From an uncultured Clostridia bacterium (lineage in GTDB: Bacteria; Bacillota; Clostridia; Oscillospirales; CAG-272), in contig CALWJV010000009.1 of NCBI GenBank assembly GCA_944381115.1, forward strand, positions 1 to 64,000: a DNA stretch of 64,000 nucleotides, written 5' to 3'. Below are positions 8,661 to 17,600 of the stretch, one piece after another. Each line of letters begins with the position of its first letter. Within the stretch, counting starts at the first letter, position 1. Below the pieces are notes generated by a model. That model was not told the origin of the DNA. It did not search any database and worked only from the letters and a program-made list of their open reading frames with translations. The translations under genes and the position numbers were made by a program.

Positions 8661-8948
8661 ATGATAAAATACTTTTTGGCAACAAGCCGCGATACGGAAT
8701 CAGTAAAAGATATACTAAAAAAAATTGACAGTACTTTCCCCGTTCCTTTAAGTAAAAAATGCAATATTGACGTATTAGCGGAAAAATTTATTAACAAAGG
8801 CCATGTTATTATGGCTTTTGACGGAACTCATCCCATAGGGTTGATTGCATTTTATGCAAATGATACCGTTAATAAAACAGCATATGCTTCAGTCATTTGC
8901 GGAGATCAGAGACATTCTCATTATCTCAACACCGGAGGATACGACTAA
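8661..8948 (+). pseudogene. 5' part of a GNAT acetyltransferase gene, truncated by deletion
   Basis: The first 80 residues (KYFLATSRDTESVKDIL ... VIMAFDGTHPIGLIAFYANDTVNKTAYASVI) match the N-terminal half of GNAT N-acyltransferases up to the beta-strand before the acetyl-CoA-binding R/Q-x2-G-x-G/A loop. That loop is absent. At about 8900 the similarity stops, and the DNA continues as rmlA in another frame, so the last dozen residues are rmlA read out of frame. The protein cannot bind acetyl-CoA and is probably non-functional. The start ATG and GGA-type ribosome site are intact. In glycan clusters such enzymes often acetylate an amino sugar. Confidence 0.65.
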
Positions 8949-9645
8949 ATATGAAAAATTGCTGAGAGACGGCTCTAATATCGGAGTAAACTTTACATAT
9001 AAAGTCCAGGATACTCCCCGCGGTCTTGCAGACGCTTTTATAATTGGGGAAGATTTTATAGGTAATGACAGAGTATGCCTTATCCTCGGTGACAATTTAT
9101 TTTACGGACAGAACATGACACGCATTTTGAACCGCGCCAAAAACCGCGATTCAGGTGCAACTATTTTCGGTTATCCTGTTAAAGATGCAAGATCTTTCGG
9201 TGTTGTTGAGTTTGACAATAACTTTAAAGTGCTTGGCATTGAAGAAAAACCGAAGGAACCAAAGTCAAACTATGCTGTTCCAGGTCTTTATTTTTATGAT
9301 AACCGCGTCATTGATATCGCAAAGAAAATCAAACCCTCTCCACGAGGTGAAATTGAGATTACAGAAGTAAACAATGCCTATCTTCAAATGGGAGAACTGA
9401 ATGTTGAACTGATGGGCAGGGGGATCGCATGGTTGGATACAGGTACACCTGACGGTATGCTTAAAGCGGCACAATTTGTTGAAACAATACAGTCAAGGCA
9501 GGGATTTTATATTTCATGTATTGAAGAAATTGCCTGGAGACGTAATTTTATTAATGACCAACAGTTAAGGTCAATAGGTGAAAAACTTGAAATGACTGCA
9601 TACGGACAGTATTTACTGTCACTTTTAGGAGGTGAGAAAAAATGA
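8901..9645 (+). pseudogene. rmlA: 3' part of glucose-1-phosphate thymidylyltransferase (rmlA), N-terminus deleted
   Basis: From EIRDILIISTPEDT onward the frame is a good RmlA: GLADAFIIGEDFIG, LILGDNLFYG with the metal-binding Asp, GYPVKDARSFGVVEFD, EEKPKEPKSNYAVPGLYFYD, WLDTGTPDGM. Family members are about 290 residues; here roughly the first 45 are missing, including the G-G-x-G-T-R-L nucleotide-binding loop and the catalytic Arg. The open frame extends upstream to an ATG at 8845, but that stretch is the GNAT gene read out of frame and has no ribosome site. It overlaps rmlB by four bases (ATGA). dTDP-glucose synthesis would need another rmlA. Confidence 0.75.
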
Positions 9646-10661
9646 CCGTACTCATAACAGGCGGTGCCGGATTTATAGGTTCAAATTTTATTTATTATTT
9701 TCTAAAAAAATATCCGGATTATAAAATTCTCTGCGTTGACAGCCTGACATATGCCGGAAACCTATCAACACTTGAACAAGCAATGAAAAATAAAAATTTC
9801 CGTTTTTTTAAAACCGATATCTGTGACAGATCTGAAATTTACAAAATTTTTGAAAACGAAAAGCCTGATATAGTAGTAAATTTTGCTGCCGAAAGTCATG
9901 TTGACCGCTCTATCGAAAATCCCGAAATCTTTTTAAAAACAAACATTTTCGGAACTCAGGTAATGATGGATGCCTGCCGTAAATACGGAATAACCCGCTA
10001 TCATCAGGTTTCCACTGACGAAGTTTACGGAGATCTCCCTATCGACAGACCTGACCTTTTCTTTACCGAAGAAACACCTATTCACACAAGCAGTCCGTAT
10101 AGTTCTTCGAAGGCGGCGGCAGATCTACTTGTCCAATCCTACCACCGCACTTACGGTCTGCCTGCAACAATAAGCCGCTGTTCAAACAACTACGGACCAT
10201 ATCATTTCCCGGAAAAACTTATTCCTCTTATGATAATAAACGCATTGAACAATAAACCGCTTCCGGTTTACGGTAAGGGTTTGAATATCCGTGACTGGCT
10301 GTACGTTGAAGACCACTGCAAGGCTATTGATCTCATTATTCACAAAGGAAAATCAGGTGAAGTTTACAACATAGGCGGACACAACGAAATGAAAAATATA
10401 GACATAGTCAAACTTATATGCAAATATCTCGGCAAACCTGAAAGTTTGATTACGTTTGTTGCCGACCGCAAGGGACATGACATGCGATATGCCATTGACC
10501 CTACAAAAATTCGCAATCAACTCGGCTGGATCCCTGAAACAAAGTTTTCCGACGGTATTAAAAAAACCATTGAATGGTATATTAATAATGAAAAATGGTG
10601 GTATCCCATTATTTCCGGGGAATATAAAAATTATTATGAAAAAATGTACAGCAACAGATAA
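9642..10661 (+). CDS. rmlB: dTDP-glucose 4,6-dehydratase
   Basis: Converts dTDP-glucose to dTDP-4-keto-6-deoxyglucose with bound NAD, the second step to dTDP-rhamnose and related deoxysugars. An extended SDR fold is shown by GGAGFIGS at residues 6-13, the diagnostic STDEVYGD near 125, and YSSSK with the catalytic Tyr/Lys near 150. HFPEKLIP and the C-terminal TKFSDGIKKTIEWY are also typical. Length 339 is complete. AGGAGG precedes the start, which overlaps the stop of the rmlA remnant. No rmlC or rmlD is in the window, so the end product is unknown. Confidence 0.95.
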   Translation: MTVLITGGAGFIGSNFIYYFLKKYPDYKILCVDSLTYAGNLSTLEQAMKNKNFRFFKTDICDRSEIYKIFENEKPDIVVNFAAESHVDRSIENPEIFLKTNIFGTQVMMDACRKYGITRYHQVSTDEVYGDLPIDRPDLFFTEETPIHTSSPYSSSKAAADLLVQSYHRTYGLPATISRCSNNYGPYHFPEKLIPLMIINALNNKPLPVYGKGLNIRDWLYVEDHCKAIDLIIHKGKSGEVYNIGGHNEMKNIDIVKLICKYLGKPESLITFVADRKGHDMRYAIDPTKIRNQLGWIPETKFSDGIKKTIEWYINNEKWWYPIISGEYKNYYEKMYSNR

Positions 10662-10766
10662 GCAAAAATCACTTAAAACCATTATAAGTTTTTATAATTT
10701 TAATTTGTAAGACACTGAAAAATAAAGACATTAAAAAAACATTTAAATAAACAAGGAGAAAATAAA

Positions 10767-11813
10767 ATGTCACTGTTCAAAAATAAAACTCTTTTAATTA
10801 CCGGAGGTACCGGTTCATTTGGAAATGCAGTCCTTAACCGGTTTCTTAAAACTGACATAAGAGAAATTCGCATTTTCTCCCGGGATGAAAAAAAGCAGGA
10901 TGATATGCGTCACGAATTTCAGGCAAAAATGCCGGATGCAGCAGAAAAAATCAGTTTTTACATTGGAGACGTTCGTGACCTCCAATCTGTAAAAAACGCA
11001 ATGCACGGCGTTGATTATATATTTCACGCTGCCGCTTTAAAACAGGTCCCTTCATGTGAATTTTTTCCTATAGAGGCAGTTAAAACAAATGTTTTCGGAA
11101 CTGAAAATGTGCTTACCGCTGCTATTGAAGCCGGAGTTAAAAATGTAGTTTGTCTTTCTACCGACAAAGCCGCATATCCGGTTAACGCAATGGGAACGTC
11201 AAAGGCGATGATGGAAAAAGTTATCGTTGCAAAAGCAAGAACATCAGAAAATACAAAAATCTGTTGCACGCGTTACGGAAACGTTATGTGCTCACGAGGC
11301 TCCGTCATCCCGCTTTGGATCGACCAGATCAGAAACGGAAATCCCATCACTGTCACTGACCCTTCAATGACTCGTTTTATAATGTCACTTGATGAGGCAG
11401 TCGACCTTGTTCTCTTTGCTTTTGAACACGGCGAGGCAGGAGATATACTTGTTCAAAAGGCTCCGGCATGTACGATCAAGACACAGGCAGAGGCTGTTTG
11501 CGAGTTGTTTAACGGTAAAAAAGAAAATATAAAGATAATCGGGATCCGTCACGGTGAAAAGATGTACGAAACACTCCTCACTAATGAAGAATGCGCAAAT
11601 GCCATAGACATGGGTAATTTTTACCGTGTCCCCTGCGATAAGCGCGGTCTTAACTATGATAAATATTTCAACAAAGGTGACATTAAACGCAATCCCCTTA
11701 CCGAATTTAATTCCAATAATACATCTCTTTTAACCGTAGAACAAACTAAGAAAAAAATTGCTTCACTTGAATACATTCAGCAAGAACTGAAAAAAGGAAT
11801 AAATCAGATCTGA
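10767..11813 (+). CDS. capE: UDP-GlcNAc 4,6-dehydratase/5-epimerase (CapE-like)
   Basis: First enzyme of UDP-N-acetyl-L-fucosamine synthesis: dehydrates and C5-epimerises UDP-GlcNAc to the 4-keto-6-deoxy-L-arabino sugar. Visible are TGGTGSFGN at residues 11-19, YIFHAAALKQVP near 85-97 and CLSTDKAAYPVNAMGTSKAMMEK near 130-152, where the family has Met rather than Tyr in the active-site M-x3-K. R-Y-G-N-V and the DPSMTRF motif follow. Length 348 matches short soluble CapE enzymes rather than membrane-bound CapD/FlaA1 relatives. It is followed directly by CapF and CapG homologues, which strongly supports the pathway. Confidence 0.9.
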   Translation: MSLFKNKTLLITGGTGSFGNAVLNRFLKTDIREIRIFSRDEKKQDDMRHEFQAKMPDAAEKISFYIGDVRDLQSVKNAMHGVDYIFHAAALKQVPSCEFFPIEAVKTNVFGTENVLTAAIEAGVKNVVCLSTDKAAYPVNAMGTSKAMMEKVIVAKARTSENTKICCTRYGNVMCSRGSVIPLWIDQIRNGNPITVTDPSMTRFIMSLDEAVDLVLFAFEHGEAGDILVQKAPACTIKTQAEAVCELFNGKKENIKIIGIRHGEKMYETLLTNEECANAIDMGNFYRVPCDKRGLNYDKYFNKGDIKRNPLTEFNSNNTSLLTVEQTKKKIASLEYIQQELKKGINQI

Positions 11814-11840
11814 TAAGTTAAATTTTGACAGAGGTTTGAA

Positions 11841-13043
11841 ATGAATATACTTGTAACCGGAGCAAAAGGGTTTGTCGGAAAAAATCTTGTACAGACTCTT
11901 ATGTGTATTAGAGACGGAAAAGATAAGACCCGTCCTTTACTTTCTATTGAAGAAATTTATGAATATGACATTGATACAGAACCTTCCCTTCTTGACGATT
12001 TCTGTGCAAAATCCGACTTTGTATTTAACCTTGCAGGCGTTAACCGTCCCAAAAATCCGGAAGAATTTATGCAGGGAAATTTTGGTTTTGCAGGCAAACT
12101 CCTTGACACTTTAAAAAAACACGGAAACACTTGTCCGGTGATGATATCCTCCTCAATTCAGGCAACATGCATTGGCAGATATGACAGCGAATACGGAAGA
12201 AGTAAAAAATCAGGCGAGGACCTTATTTTTTCTTATGGAGAAGAAACAGGAGCAAAAGTACTCGTTTACCGTTTTCCAAATCTATTCGGAAAATGGTGCA
12301 GACCGAACTACAACTCTGCAGTTGCAACTTTCTGCAATAACATCGCCAACGACCTGCCGATAACGGTAAGTGACCGCTCGGTTACTCTTGAACTTCTTTA
12401 CATTGACGATCTTATATCGGAATTACTTGATGCACTTGAAGGTAAGGAACATCACTGTACTTTTAACGGTGTTGACGCTGTATTGACTCATGATGGCAAG
12501 TACTGCACCGCCCCGGGTTCATATAAAGTAACGCTCGGCGAAATTGTTGATCTTCTTGAAAAATTCAAGGCACAGTCAAGTACACTTGTTATGCCGCAGA
12601 TACCTAATGGCTCCTTTAAAAAAAAACTTTACAGCACTTACCTTTCTTACCTTCCTGAAAAAAAAATCTCTGTTCCTTTGAAAATGAACTGTGACGCAAG
12701 AGGATCTTTTACAGAACTTTTAAAAACAGAAAATTGCGGTCAGTTTTCCGTTAATATAAGTAAACCCGGAATGATCAAAGGGCAGCATTGGCATCACACA
12801 AAATGGGAGTTTTTTATTGTGGTATCCGGTCACGGAATGATTCAACTCCGTAAAATAGGCAGCGACGATGTTATAAATTTCGAAGTTTCCGGAGAAAAGA
12901 TTGAAGCAGTTCACATGCTGCCCGGATATACACACAACATAATCAATTTGAGCGATAAAGAAGATCTTGTGACACTAATGTGGGCAAACGAACTGTTCGA
13001 TCCCGATCACCCTGATACTTTTTTCGAAGCGGTAGGACCGTAA
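11841..13043 (+). CDS. capF: CapF-like bifunctional reductase/epimerase with cupin domain
   Basis: Second enzyme of UDP-N-acetyl-L-fucosamine synthesis, reducing the CapE product. The N-terminal 260 residues are an SDR domain: VTGAKGFVGKN at 5-15, FNLAGVNRPKN, SSSIQAT and YGRSKKSGED (Tyr-x3-Lys). The C-terminal 120 residues are a cupin with KGQHWHHTKWEFFIVVSGHGMIQLR (the His cluster is the metal site) and PGYTHNIINL. This two-domain order and the 400-residue length are diagnostic of CapF. It starts 28 bases after CapE. A 205-base gap follows before the next gene. Confidence 0.92.
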   Translation: MNILVTGAKGFVGKNLVQTLMCIRDGKDKTRPLLSIEEIYEYDIDTEPSLLDDFCAKSDFVFNLAGVNRPKNPEEFMQGNFGFAGKLLDTLKKHGNTCPVMISSSIQATCIGRYDSEYGRSKKSGEDLIFSYGEETGAKVLVYRFPNLFGKWCRPNYNSAVATFCNNIANDLPITVSDRSVTLELLYIDDLISELLDALEGKEHHCTFNGVDAVLTHDGKYCTAPGSYKVTLGEIVDLLEKFKAQSSTLVMPQIPNGSFKKKLYSTYLSYLPEKKISVPLKMNCDARGSFTELLKTENCGQFSVNISKPGMIKGQHWHHTKWEFFIVVSGHGMIQLRKIGSDDVINFEVSGEKIEAVHMLPGYTHNIINLSDKEDLVTLMWANELFDPDHPDTFFEAVGP

Positions 13044-13248
13044 AATTTATTCCACCCTTTTTTGTCGGAAAAATCCAACTGAAAAACAGCCGTAATATTC
13101 AAATCATAACGGCATGTCGATATAAACGGAACGTCCAGGTTTAATGAAATTATGTCAGAAATAAATTGTTTAAATTTTTAAACCTACAATTTTAAATTTC
13201 AGAAAAATGGTTTTATGTTCAGAAATACAATAAAATCCGGAGGAGACT
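13044..13248. other. Intergenic gap inside the glycan operon
   Basis: 205 AT-rich bases separate capF from the 2-epimerase gene, unusual in an otherwise tight operon. I see no clear promoter or terminator, only the GGAGGAG ribosome site at its right end. Confidence 0.3.
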
Positions 13249-14433
13249 ATGGAAATAAAACTTGATTACAGCGATGTCAAATTCCAGAATAACGGCAAAC
13301 TTAAACTATTGATCATAGTAGGCACACGTCCTGAGATCATACGCCTTGCCGCAGTTATTAAAAAATGCCGTCAATATTTTGACTGCATTTTGGCACATAC
13401 CGGTCAAAACTACGATTATAATCTTAACGGAGTTTTTTTTAAAGACCTGAAACTTGACAAACCGGAAGTTTATATGGATGCGGTAGGAGACGACCTTGGG
13501 GCAACTGTCGGAAATATAATAAACTGTTCATATAAACTTATGGTGTCTATATGTCCGGATGCGCTTTTAATTCTCGGAGACACCAATTCCTGCCTTTCTG
13601 CAATTTCAGCGAAAAGGCTTCATATTCCGATATTTCATATGGAAGCGGGAAACAGGTGTAAAGACGAATGTCTGCCCGAGGAAACAAATCGCCGTATAGT
13701 TGACATTATCTCCGATGTAAACATGGCATACTCAGAACATGCAAGACGATATCTTGCAGAATGCGGAATACCTAAAGAGCGCACATATGTGACCGGATCG
13801 CCTATGGCAGAGGTCTTGCGAAGTAATTTGGCGGATATTGAAAAATCCGATATACATCAGCGTCTCGGTCTCCAAAAGGGCAAATATATGCTTCTTTCTG
13901 CTCACCGAGAGGAAAATATTGATACTGAAAAAAATTTTATAAGTCTTTTTTCCGCTGTAAACAAACTTGCAGAAAAATACGGTCTGCCTATACTTTATTC
14001 CTGCCATCCGAGGAGCCGTAACCGTCTTAAAGCAACCGGGTTTAAACTTAACCCACTTGTAATACAACATGAACCTCTCGGATTTCATGACTATAACTGT
14101 CTACAAATGAACGCCTTTGCAGTAGTTTCAGACAGCGGTACTCTTCCAGAAGAAAGCAGTTTCTTTACAAGTATAGGCCGCCCTTTTCCGGCTGTTTGCA
14201 TACGTACGTCAACAGAGCGCCCAGAGGCGCTCGATAAAGCCTGCTTCTTTATTGCAGGAATAGATGAAAACAGTTTATTACAGACAGTAAGTACAGCGGT
14301 ATCAATGAATCAGAACGGTGACCACGGTACACCTGTACCGGATTATATAGAGGAAAATGTTTCAACAAAAGTTGTAAAAATAATACAGTCTTATACCGGA
14401 ATAGTAAATAAAATGGTTTGGAGAAAATATTAA
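13249..14433 (+). CDS. capG: UDP-N-acetylglucosamine 2-epimerase family enzyme (CapG-like)
   Basis: Expected to catalyse the third step, C2 epimerisation to UDP-N-acetyl-L-fucosamine. The WecB/MnaA fold is indicated by IVGTRPEIIRLAAVI near residues 22-36, LAHTGQNYDYNLNGVFF, GDTNSCLSA, HMEAGNRC near 130, PEETNRRIVD, LSAHREENID and SDSGTLPEESSFF near 285. The last resembles the family's UDP-binding S-D-S-G-x2-x-E-E motif. 394 residues is standard. Its linkage to CapE and CapF favours CapG over plain WecB. The stop shares one base (TAATG) with the next start, implying translational coupling. Confidence 0.85.
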   Translation: MEIKLDYSDVKFQNNGKLKLLIIVGTRPEIIRLAAVIKKCRQYFDCILAHTGQNYDYNLNGVFFKDLKLDKPEVYMDAVGDDLGATVGNIINCSYKLMVSICPDALLILGDTNSCLSAISAKRLHIPIFHMEAGNRCKDECLPEETNRRIVDIISDVNMAYSEHARRYLAECGIPKERTYVTGSPMAEVLRSNLADIEKSDIHQRLGLQKGKYMLLSAHREENIDTEKNFISLFSAVNKLAEKYGLPILYSCHPRSRNRLKATGFKLNPLVIQHEPLGFHDYNCLQMNAFAVVSDSGTLPEESSFFTSIGRPFPAVCIRTSTERPEALDKACFFIAGIDENSLLQTVSTAVSMNQNGDHGTPVPDYIEENVSTKVVKIIQSYTGIVNKMVWRKY

Positions 14434-15170
14434 TGAAATGTTTGATTTTGGCTGCAGGATATGCTACGCGTCTGTACCCTCTTACGGAAAATTTTCCGAA
14501 ACCGCTGCTTTTGATAGAAAACAAAACTATACTTGACTGGCTGATTGACGATATCAATACCTGTGGTGAAGTTGATGAATATATTGTTATATCCAACCAT
14601 AAATATGCTACTCATTTTAAAAAATGGGCAGAAAAAAAACAATATAAAATAACAGTTGTTGATGATGGGACAACAAACAACGAAACGAGACTCGGAGCAG
14701 TAAATGACATACAGTTTGCCATAAAAAAACTTTCTCTTGTCTCTGATATGCTTGTAATTGCTGGGGATAACGTTCTTGATTTCAGTCTTACAAAGTTTAT
14801 CGATTATTCAAAGAAAAAGAAAAGTTCGTGCATTATGCGTTATTACGAACCCAACGATGAAAAGTTAAAAAAATGCGGCGTTGTAACTGTTGATCAAAAC
14901 GATCTCGTCCTCGGTATGACCGAAAAATCCCCGGAACCCGCCACTCACTGGTGCTGCCCCCCTTTTTACTACTACACTAAAGAGGACAGCCTCCGCATAG
15001 CAGACGGGATCGCTGCCGGATGCGAAACAGATGCTCCGGGAAGTTATATTGCCTGGCTTTGCGGTATTACAAAAGTTTATGCTATGGAAATGCCTGGCAA
15101 TCGGTATGACATAGGCGATATAAAAAGTTATGAGCAGGTACAAAAAAAATATAAAGGTATAACAAAATGA
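14433..15170 (+). CDS. Sugar-phosphate nucleotidyltransferase
   Basis: Forms a nucleotide-sugar from a sugar-1-phosphate and an NTP. The signature LAAGYATRLYPLTENFPKPLL at residues 4-24 is the G-x-x-T-R-L phosphate loop plus the P-K-P segment. VIAGDNVLDF near 110 gives the metal-binding Asp, and EKSPEPATHWCCPPFYYY the sugar-binding loop. Length 245 fits the short RmlA/MPG1-like class. I chose ATG 14433 over an upstream TTG because GGAG lies at the right distance. It overlaps the next gene by four bases. Together with the epimerase and kinase that follow it could activate a uronic acid; substrate not proven. Confidence 0.8.
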   Translation: MKCLILAAGYATRLYPLTENFPKPLLLIENKTILDWLIDDINTCGEVDEYIVISNHKYATHFKKWAEKKQYKITVVDDGTTNNETRLGAVNDIQFAIKKLSLVSDMLVIAGDNVLDFSLTKFIDYSKKKKSSCIMRYYEPNDEKLKKCGVVTVDQNDLVLGMTEKSPEPATHWCCPPFYYYTKEDSLRIADGIAAGCETDAPGSYIAWLCGITKVYAMEMPGNRYDIGDIKSYEQVQKKYKGITK

Positions 15171-16240
15171 AAATACAGAATGTTAATCTTGAAAATAAGA
15201 CAGTATTGATAACAGGTGTGGCAGGATTTATAGGAAGTGCACTCGCCAATGAACTTTTACGTACTGTACCATCTGTATGCGTTATTGGTATAGATGACTG
15301 CAATGATTACTACGAAGTAGAATTAAAAGAGTACAGACTTTCTGAAATTGAAAAACTTGCAAAAAAACACGGCCGATGCAGTTTTAAATTTATAAAAGGA
15401 AATATTGCTGACAAAACTTTGATCGACAGTCTCTTTTCAGAATATAAACCGGCAGTCGCCGTAAATCTTGCGGCTCAGGCGGGCGTCAGATACTCTATAA
15501 ATCACCCTGACGCTTATATTGAATCCAACATTATCGGTTTTTACAATATTTTAGAGGCTTGCCGACATAATCCTGTCGAACATCTTGTTTACGCTTCCTC
15601 ATCTTCAGTTTATGGCTCCAATAAAAAAATCCCTTATTCCACTGATGATAAAGTCGACACCCCTGTTTCGCTGTACGCAGCAACCAAAAAAAGCAATGAA
15701 CTCATGGCTCATGCATATAGTAAACTTTACAACATTCCGTCCACAGGGCTTCGCTTTTTTACAGTTTATGGCCCTGCAGGCCGTCCCGATATGGCGTATT
15801 TTGGATTTACAAACAAACTTATCAAAGGTCAGACCGTCCAAATTTTCAATTACGGTAACTGTAAGCGAGATTTTACTTATATAGATGACATTGTACAAGG
15901 AATAAAACTTGTAATGACACGTGCACCGGAAAAGAAAAACGGTGAAGACGGACTCCCGGTCCCCCCTTATGCGATTTACAATATCGGCAATTCATTTCCG
16001 GAAAACCTGCTTGACTTCGTACAGATCCTTTCAGAAGAACTTGTAAAAGCGGGAGTACTGCCATCTGATTATGATTTTGAGGCCCATATGGAATTTGTAC
16101 CGATGCAACCGGGGGACGTTCCGGTTACTTTTGCCGATACAAGCAAACTTGAAGAAGATACCGGCTTTAGACCAAGTACCCCTCTCAGAACAGGACTTGC
16201 AAAATTTGTCAGATGGTATAAAGAATTTTATAAAATATAA
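15167..16240 (+). CDS. UDP-glucuronate 4-epimerase-like enzyme
   Basis: Probably interconverts UDP-glucuronate and UDP-galacturonate. Extended SDR with GVAGFIGSALA near residues 17-27, DDCNDYYEVELKEYRL near 44-58 (the N-D-Y-Y-x2-x-L-K segment is characteristic of UDP-GlcA epimerases), LAAQAGVRYS, SSSSVYGSNKKIPY, the Tyr-x3-Lys pair in LYAATKKSNE, and FTVYGPAGRPDMAYFGFT, diagnostic for this subgroup. 357 residues is full length. The start overlaps the preceding nucleotidyltransferase gene (ATGA), so the two are translationally coupled. Confidence 0.88.
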   Translation: MKIQNVNLENKTVLITGVAGFIGSALANELLRTVPSVCVIGIDDCNDYYEVELKEYRLSEIEKLAKKHGRCSFKFIKGNIADKTLIDSLFSEYKPAVAVNLAAQAGVRYSINHPDAYIESNIIGFYNILEACRHNPVEHLVYASSSSVYGSNKKIPYSTDDKVDTPVSLYAATKKSNELMAHAYSKLYNIPSTGLRFFTVYGPAGRPDMAYFGFTNKLIKGQTVQIFNYGNCKRDFTYIDDIVQGIKLVMTRAPEKKNGEDGLPVPPYAIYNIGNSFPENLLDFVQILSEELVKAGVLPSDYDFEAHMEFVPMQPGDVPVTFADTSKLEEDTGFRPSTPLRTGLAKFVRWYKEFYKI

Positions 16241-16383
16241 GTTATATGTTGAAAAGGTAATTGCCAGTATGCTTTATAAGCATGGAAATTTAACGGCCCT
16301 GCAAAAAAGTTCAACAAAATTTATTTTTTTAACACCCGTCTTTAATATTAAATGTAAATCAAATATAACCGAGGTATTGTAAC

Positions 16384-17556
16384 ATGAAATGCACAGACGC
16401 ATTTGAAAAATTGTATAAACGTTCTCCCGACGGAGTTTCTTTTTGTCCTTACAGAATCTGTCCCCTCGGGGCTCATTCCGACCACCAGCACGGAAAAATT
16501 ACAGGCTTTGCAATTGATAAAGGAATACACATTGCATACGGAATAAAACGCAACGGCGTCATCGAAGTATCAAGTCTGCAATTTGAAAAACGCGCACAGT
16601 TTCATGTAAACGCCGTACCCAAAGAAAAAGAAAACGATTGGGCTGACTATCTTCGAGGTGGAGTTTACGCTCTTTCACAAAAACATAGCCTTAATGTCGG
16701 CCTATGCTGTGTTATTGACGGTAGCCTTCCCATAGGAGGGCTAAGCAGTTCGGCAACTGTAATTATCTCTTTTTTGTCTGCTCTTTGCAAAGTGAACGGA
16801 ATCTCTCTCACTCAAAATGAACTGATCTTAACAGCGTTGAAGGCGGAAAATGAGTACGTCGGGGTCAATTGCGGGAAACTTGACCAATCATGTGAGGTAT
16901 ATTCAAAAAAGGACCATCTTCTTTATCTTGATACACTTGATGACAGTTATGAACTCATTCCGACAAACCCGCAAATGAAGCCTTATGAAATTGCAATTAT
17001 ATTTTCCGGTATAGAACGTACTCTTGTAAACTCAAATTTCAATATGAGAGTTGATGAATGCCGTAGCGCAGCATATGCCTTAAAAGCTTACGCCGGAATG
17101 GATTACGGAAAATTCAGCGAAACATTCCTTCGTGATGTACCAAAAGAAATTTATGATAAGTTCAAAGACAGGCTCCCGGAAACCTGGAGACGCCGCGCAG
17201 AGCACTGGTATACAGAATATGACCGAGTCATAAAAGGCGTCCAAGCTTGGAAAAACGGTGATATCGATACCTTTGGTAAACTTTGCTCAGAATCAGGAAA
17301 AAGTTCTATTTATAACTGGGAGTGCGGATCTCCGGAACTAAAAAAATTATACGACATCATTCAGTGTACTGACGGTATTTACGGCGGTAGGTTTTCCGGT
17401 GCAGGCTTTAAAGGATGTTGCATTGCAATTATTGATCCTGCGTTCCGTAAAAAAATAAGGGAAAAGATAAGTTCGGAGTACCTGAAAGAATTTCCTCTTC
17501 TTGAAGGAAAATATTCTGTACATTTTTGCTGCAGTGCCGATGGCGTTGTACTATAA
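16384..17556 (+). CDS. GHMP-family sugar kinase, galacturonokinase-like
   Basis: Phosphorylates a sugar at C1 with ATP. The galactokinase signature G-R-x-N-L-I-G-E-H-x-D-Y is replaced by CPYRICPLGAHSDHQHG at residues 21-37, which closely resembles my recollection of plant galacturonic acid kinases. The GHMP phosphate loop is GGLSSSAT at 118-125 and motif 3 is GGRFSGAGFKGCC near 340. Length 390 is standard. It lies 143 bases downstream of a UDP-glucuronate epimerase and a nucleotidyltransferase, so a D-galacturonate-1-phosphate route to UDP-galacturonate is plausible. It could instead act on galactose or another hexose; specificity is inferred. Last gene before the terminator. Confidence 0.75.
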   Translation: MKCTDAFEKLYKRSPDGVSFCPYRICPLGAHSDHQHGKITGFAIDKGIHIAYGIKRNGVIEVSSLQFEKRAQFHVNAVPKEKENDWADYLRGGVYALSQKHSLNVGLCCVIDGSLPIGGLSSSATVIISFLSALCKVNGISLTQNELILTALKAENEYVGVNCGKLDQSCEVYSKKDHLLYLDTLDDSYELIPTNPQMKPYEIAIIFSGIERTLVNSNFNMRVDECRSAAYALKAYAGMDYGKFSETFLRDVPKEIYDKFKDRLPETWRRRAEHWYTEYDRVIKGVQAWKNGDIDTFGKLCSESGKSSIYNWECGSPELKKLYDIIQCTDGIYGGRFSGAGFKGCCIAIIDPAFRKKIREKISSEYLKEFPLLEGKYSVHFCCSADGVVL

Positions 17557-17570
17557 TTTTTTATAATTTT

Positions 17571-17600
17571 AAGGCAGGTATTTTTTACCTGCCTAATTTT
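17571..17600. terminator. Bidirectional terminator between glycan operon and phage remnant
   Basis: AGGCAGGTA and TACCTGCCT form a nine-pair stem closing on a short T loop, with A/T runs on both sides. It sits between convergent genes ending at 17556 (plus) and 17601 (minus), so it can serve both transcripts. Confidence 0.8.

Noticed and set aside
8845..8900. Upstream extension of the rmlA frame to ATG 8845
   Set aside because: This DNA is the GNAT gene in its own frame; the extension is an out-of-frame reading without a ribosome binding site.
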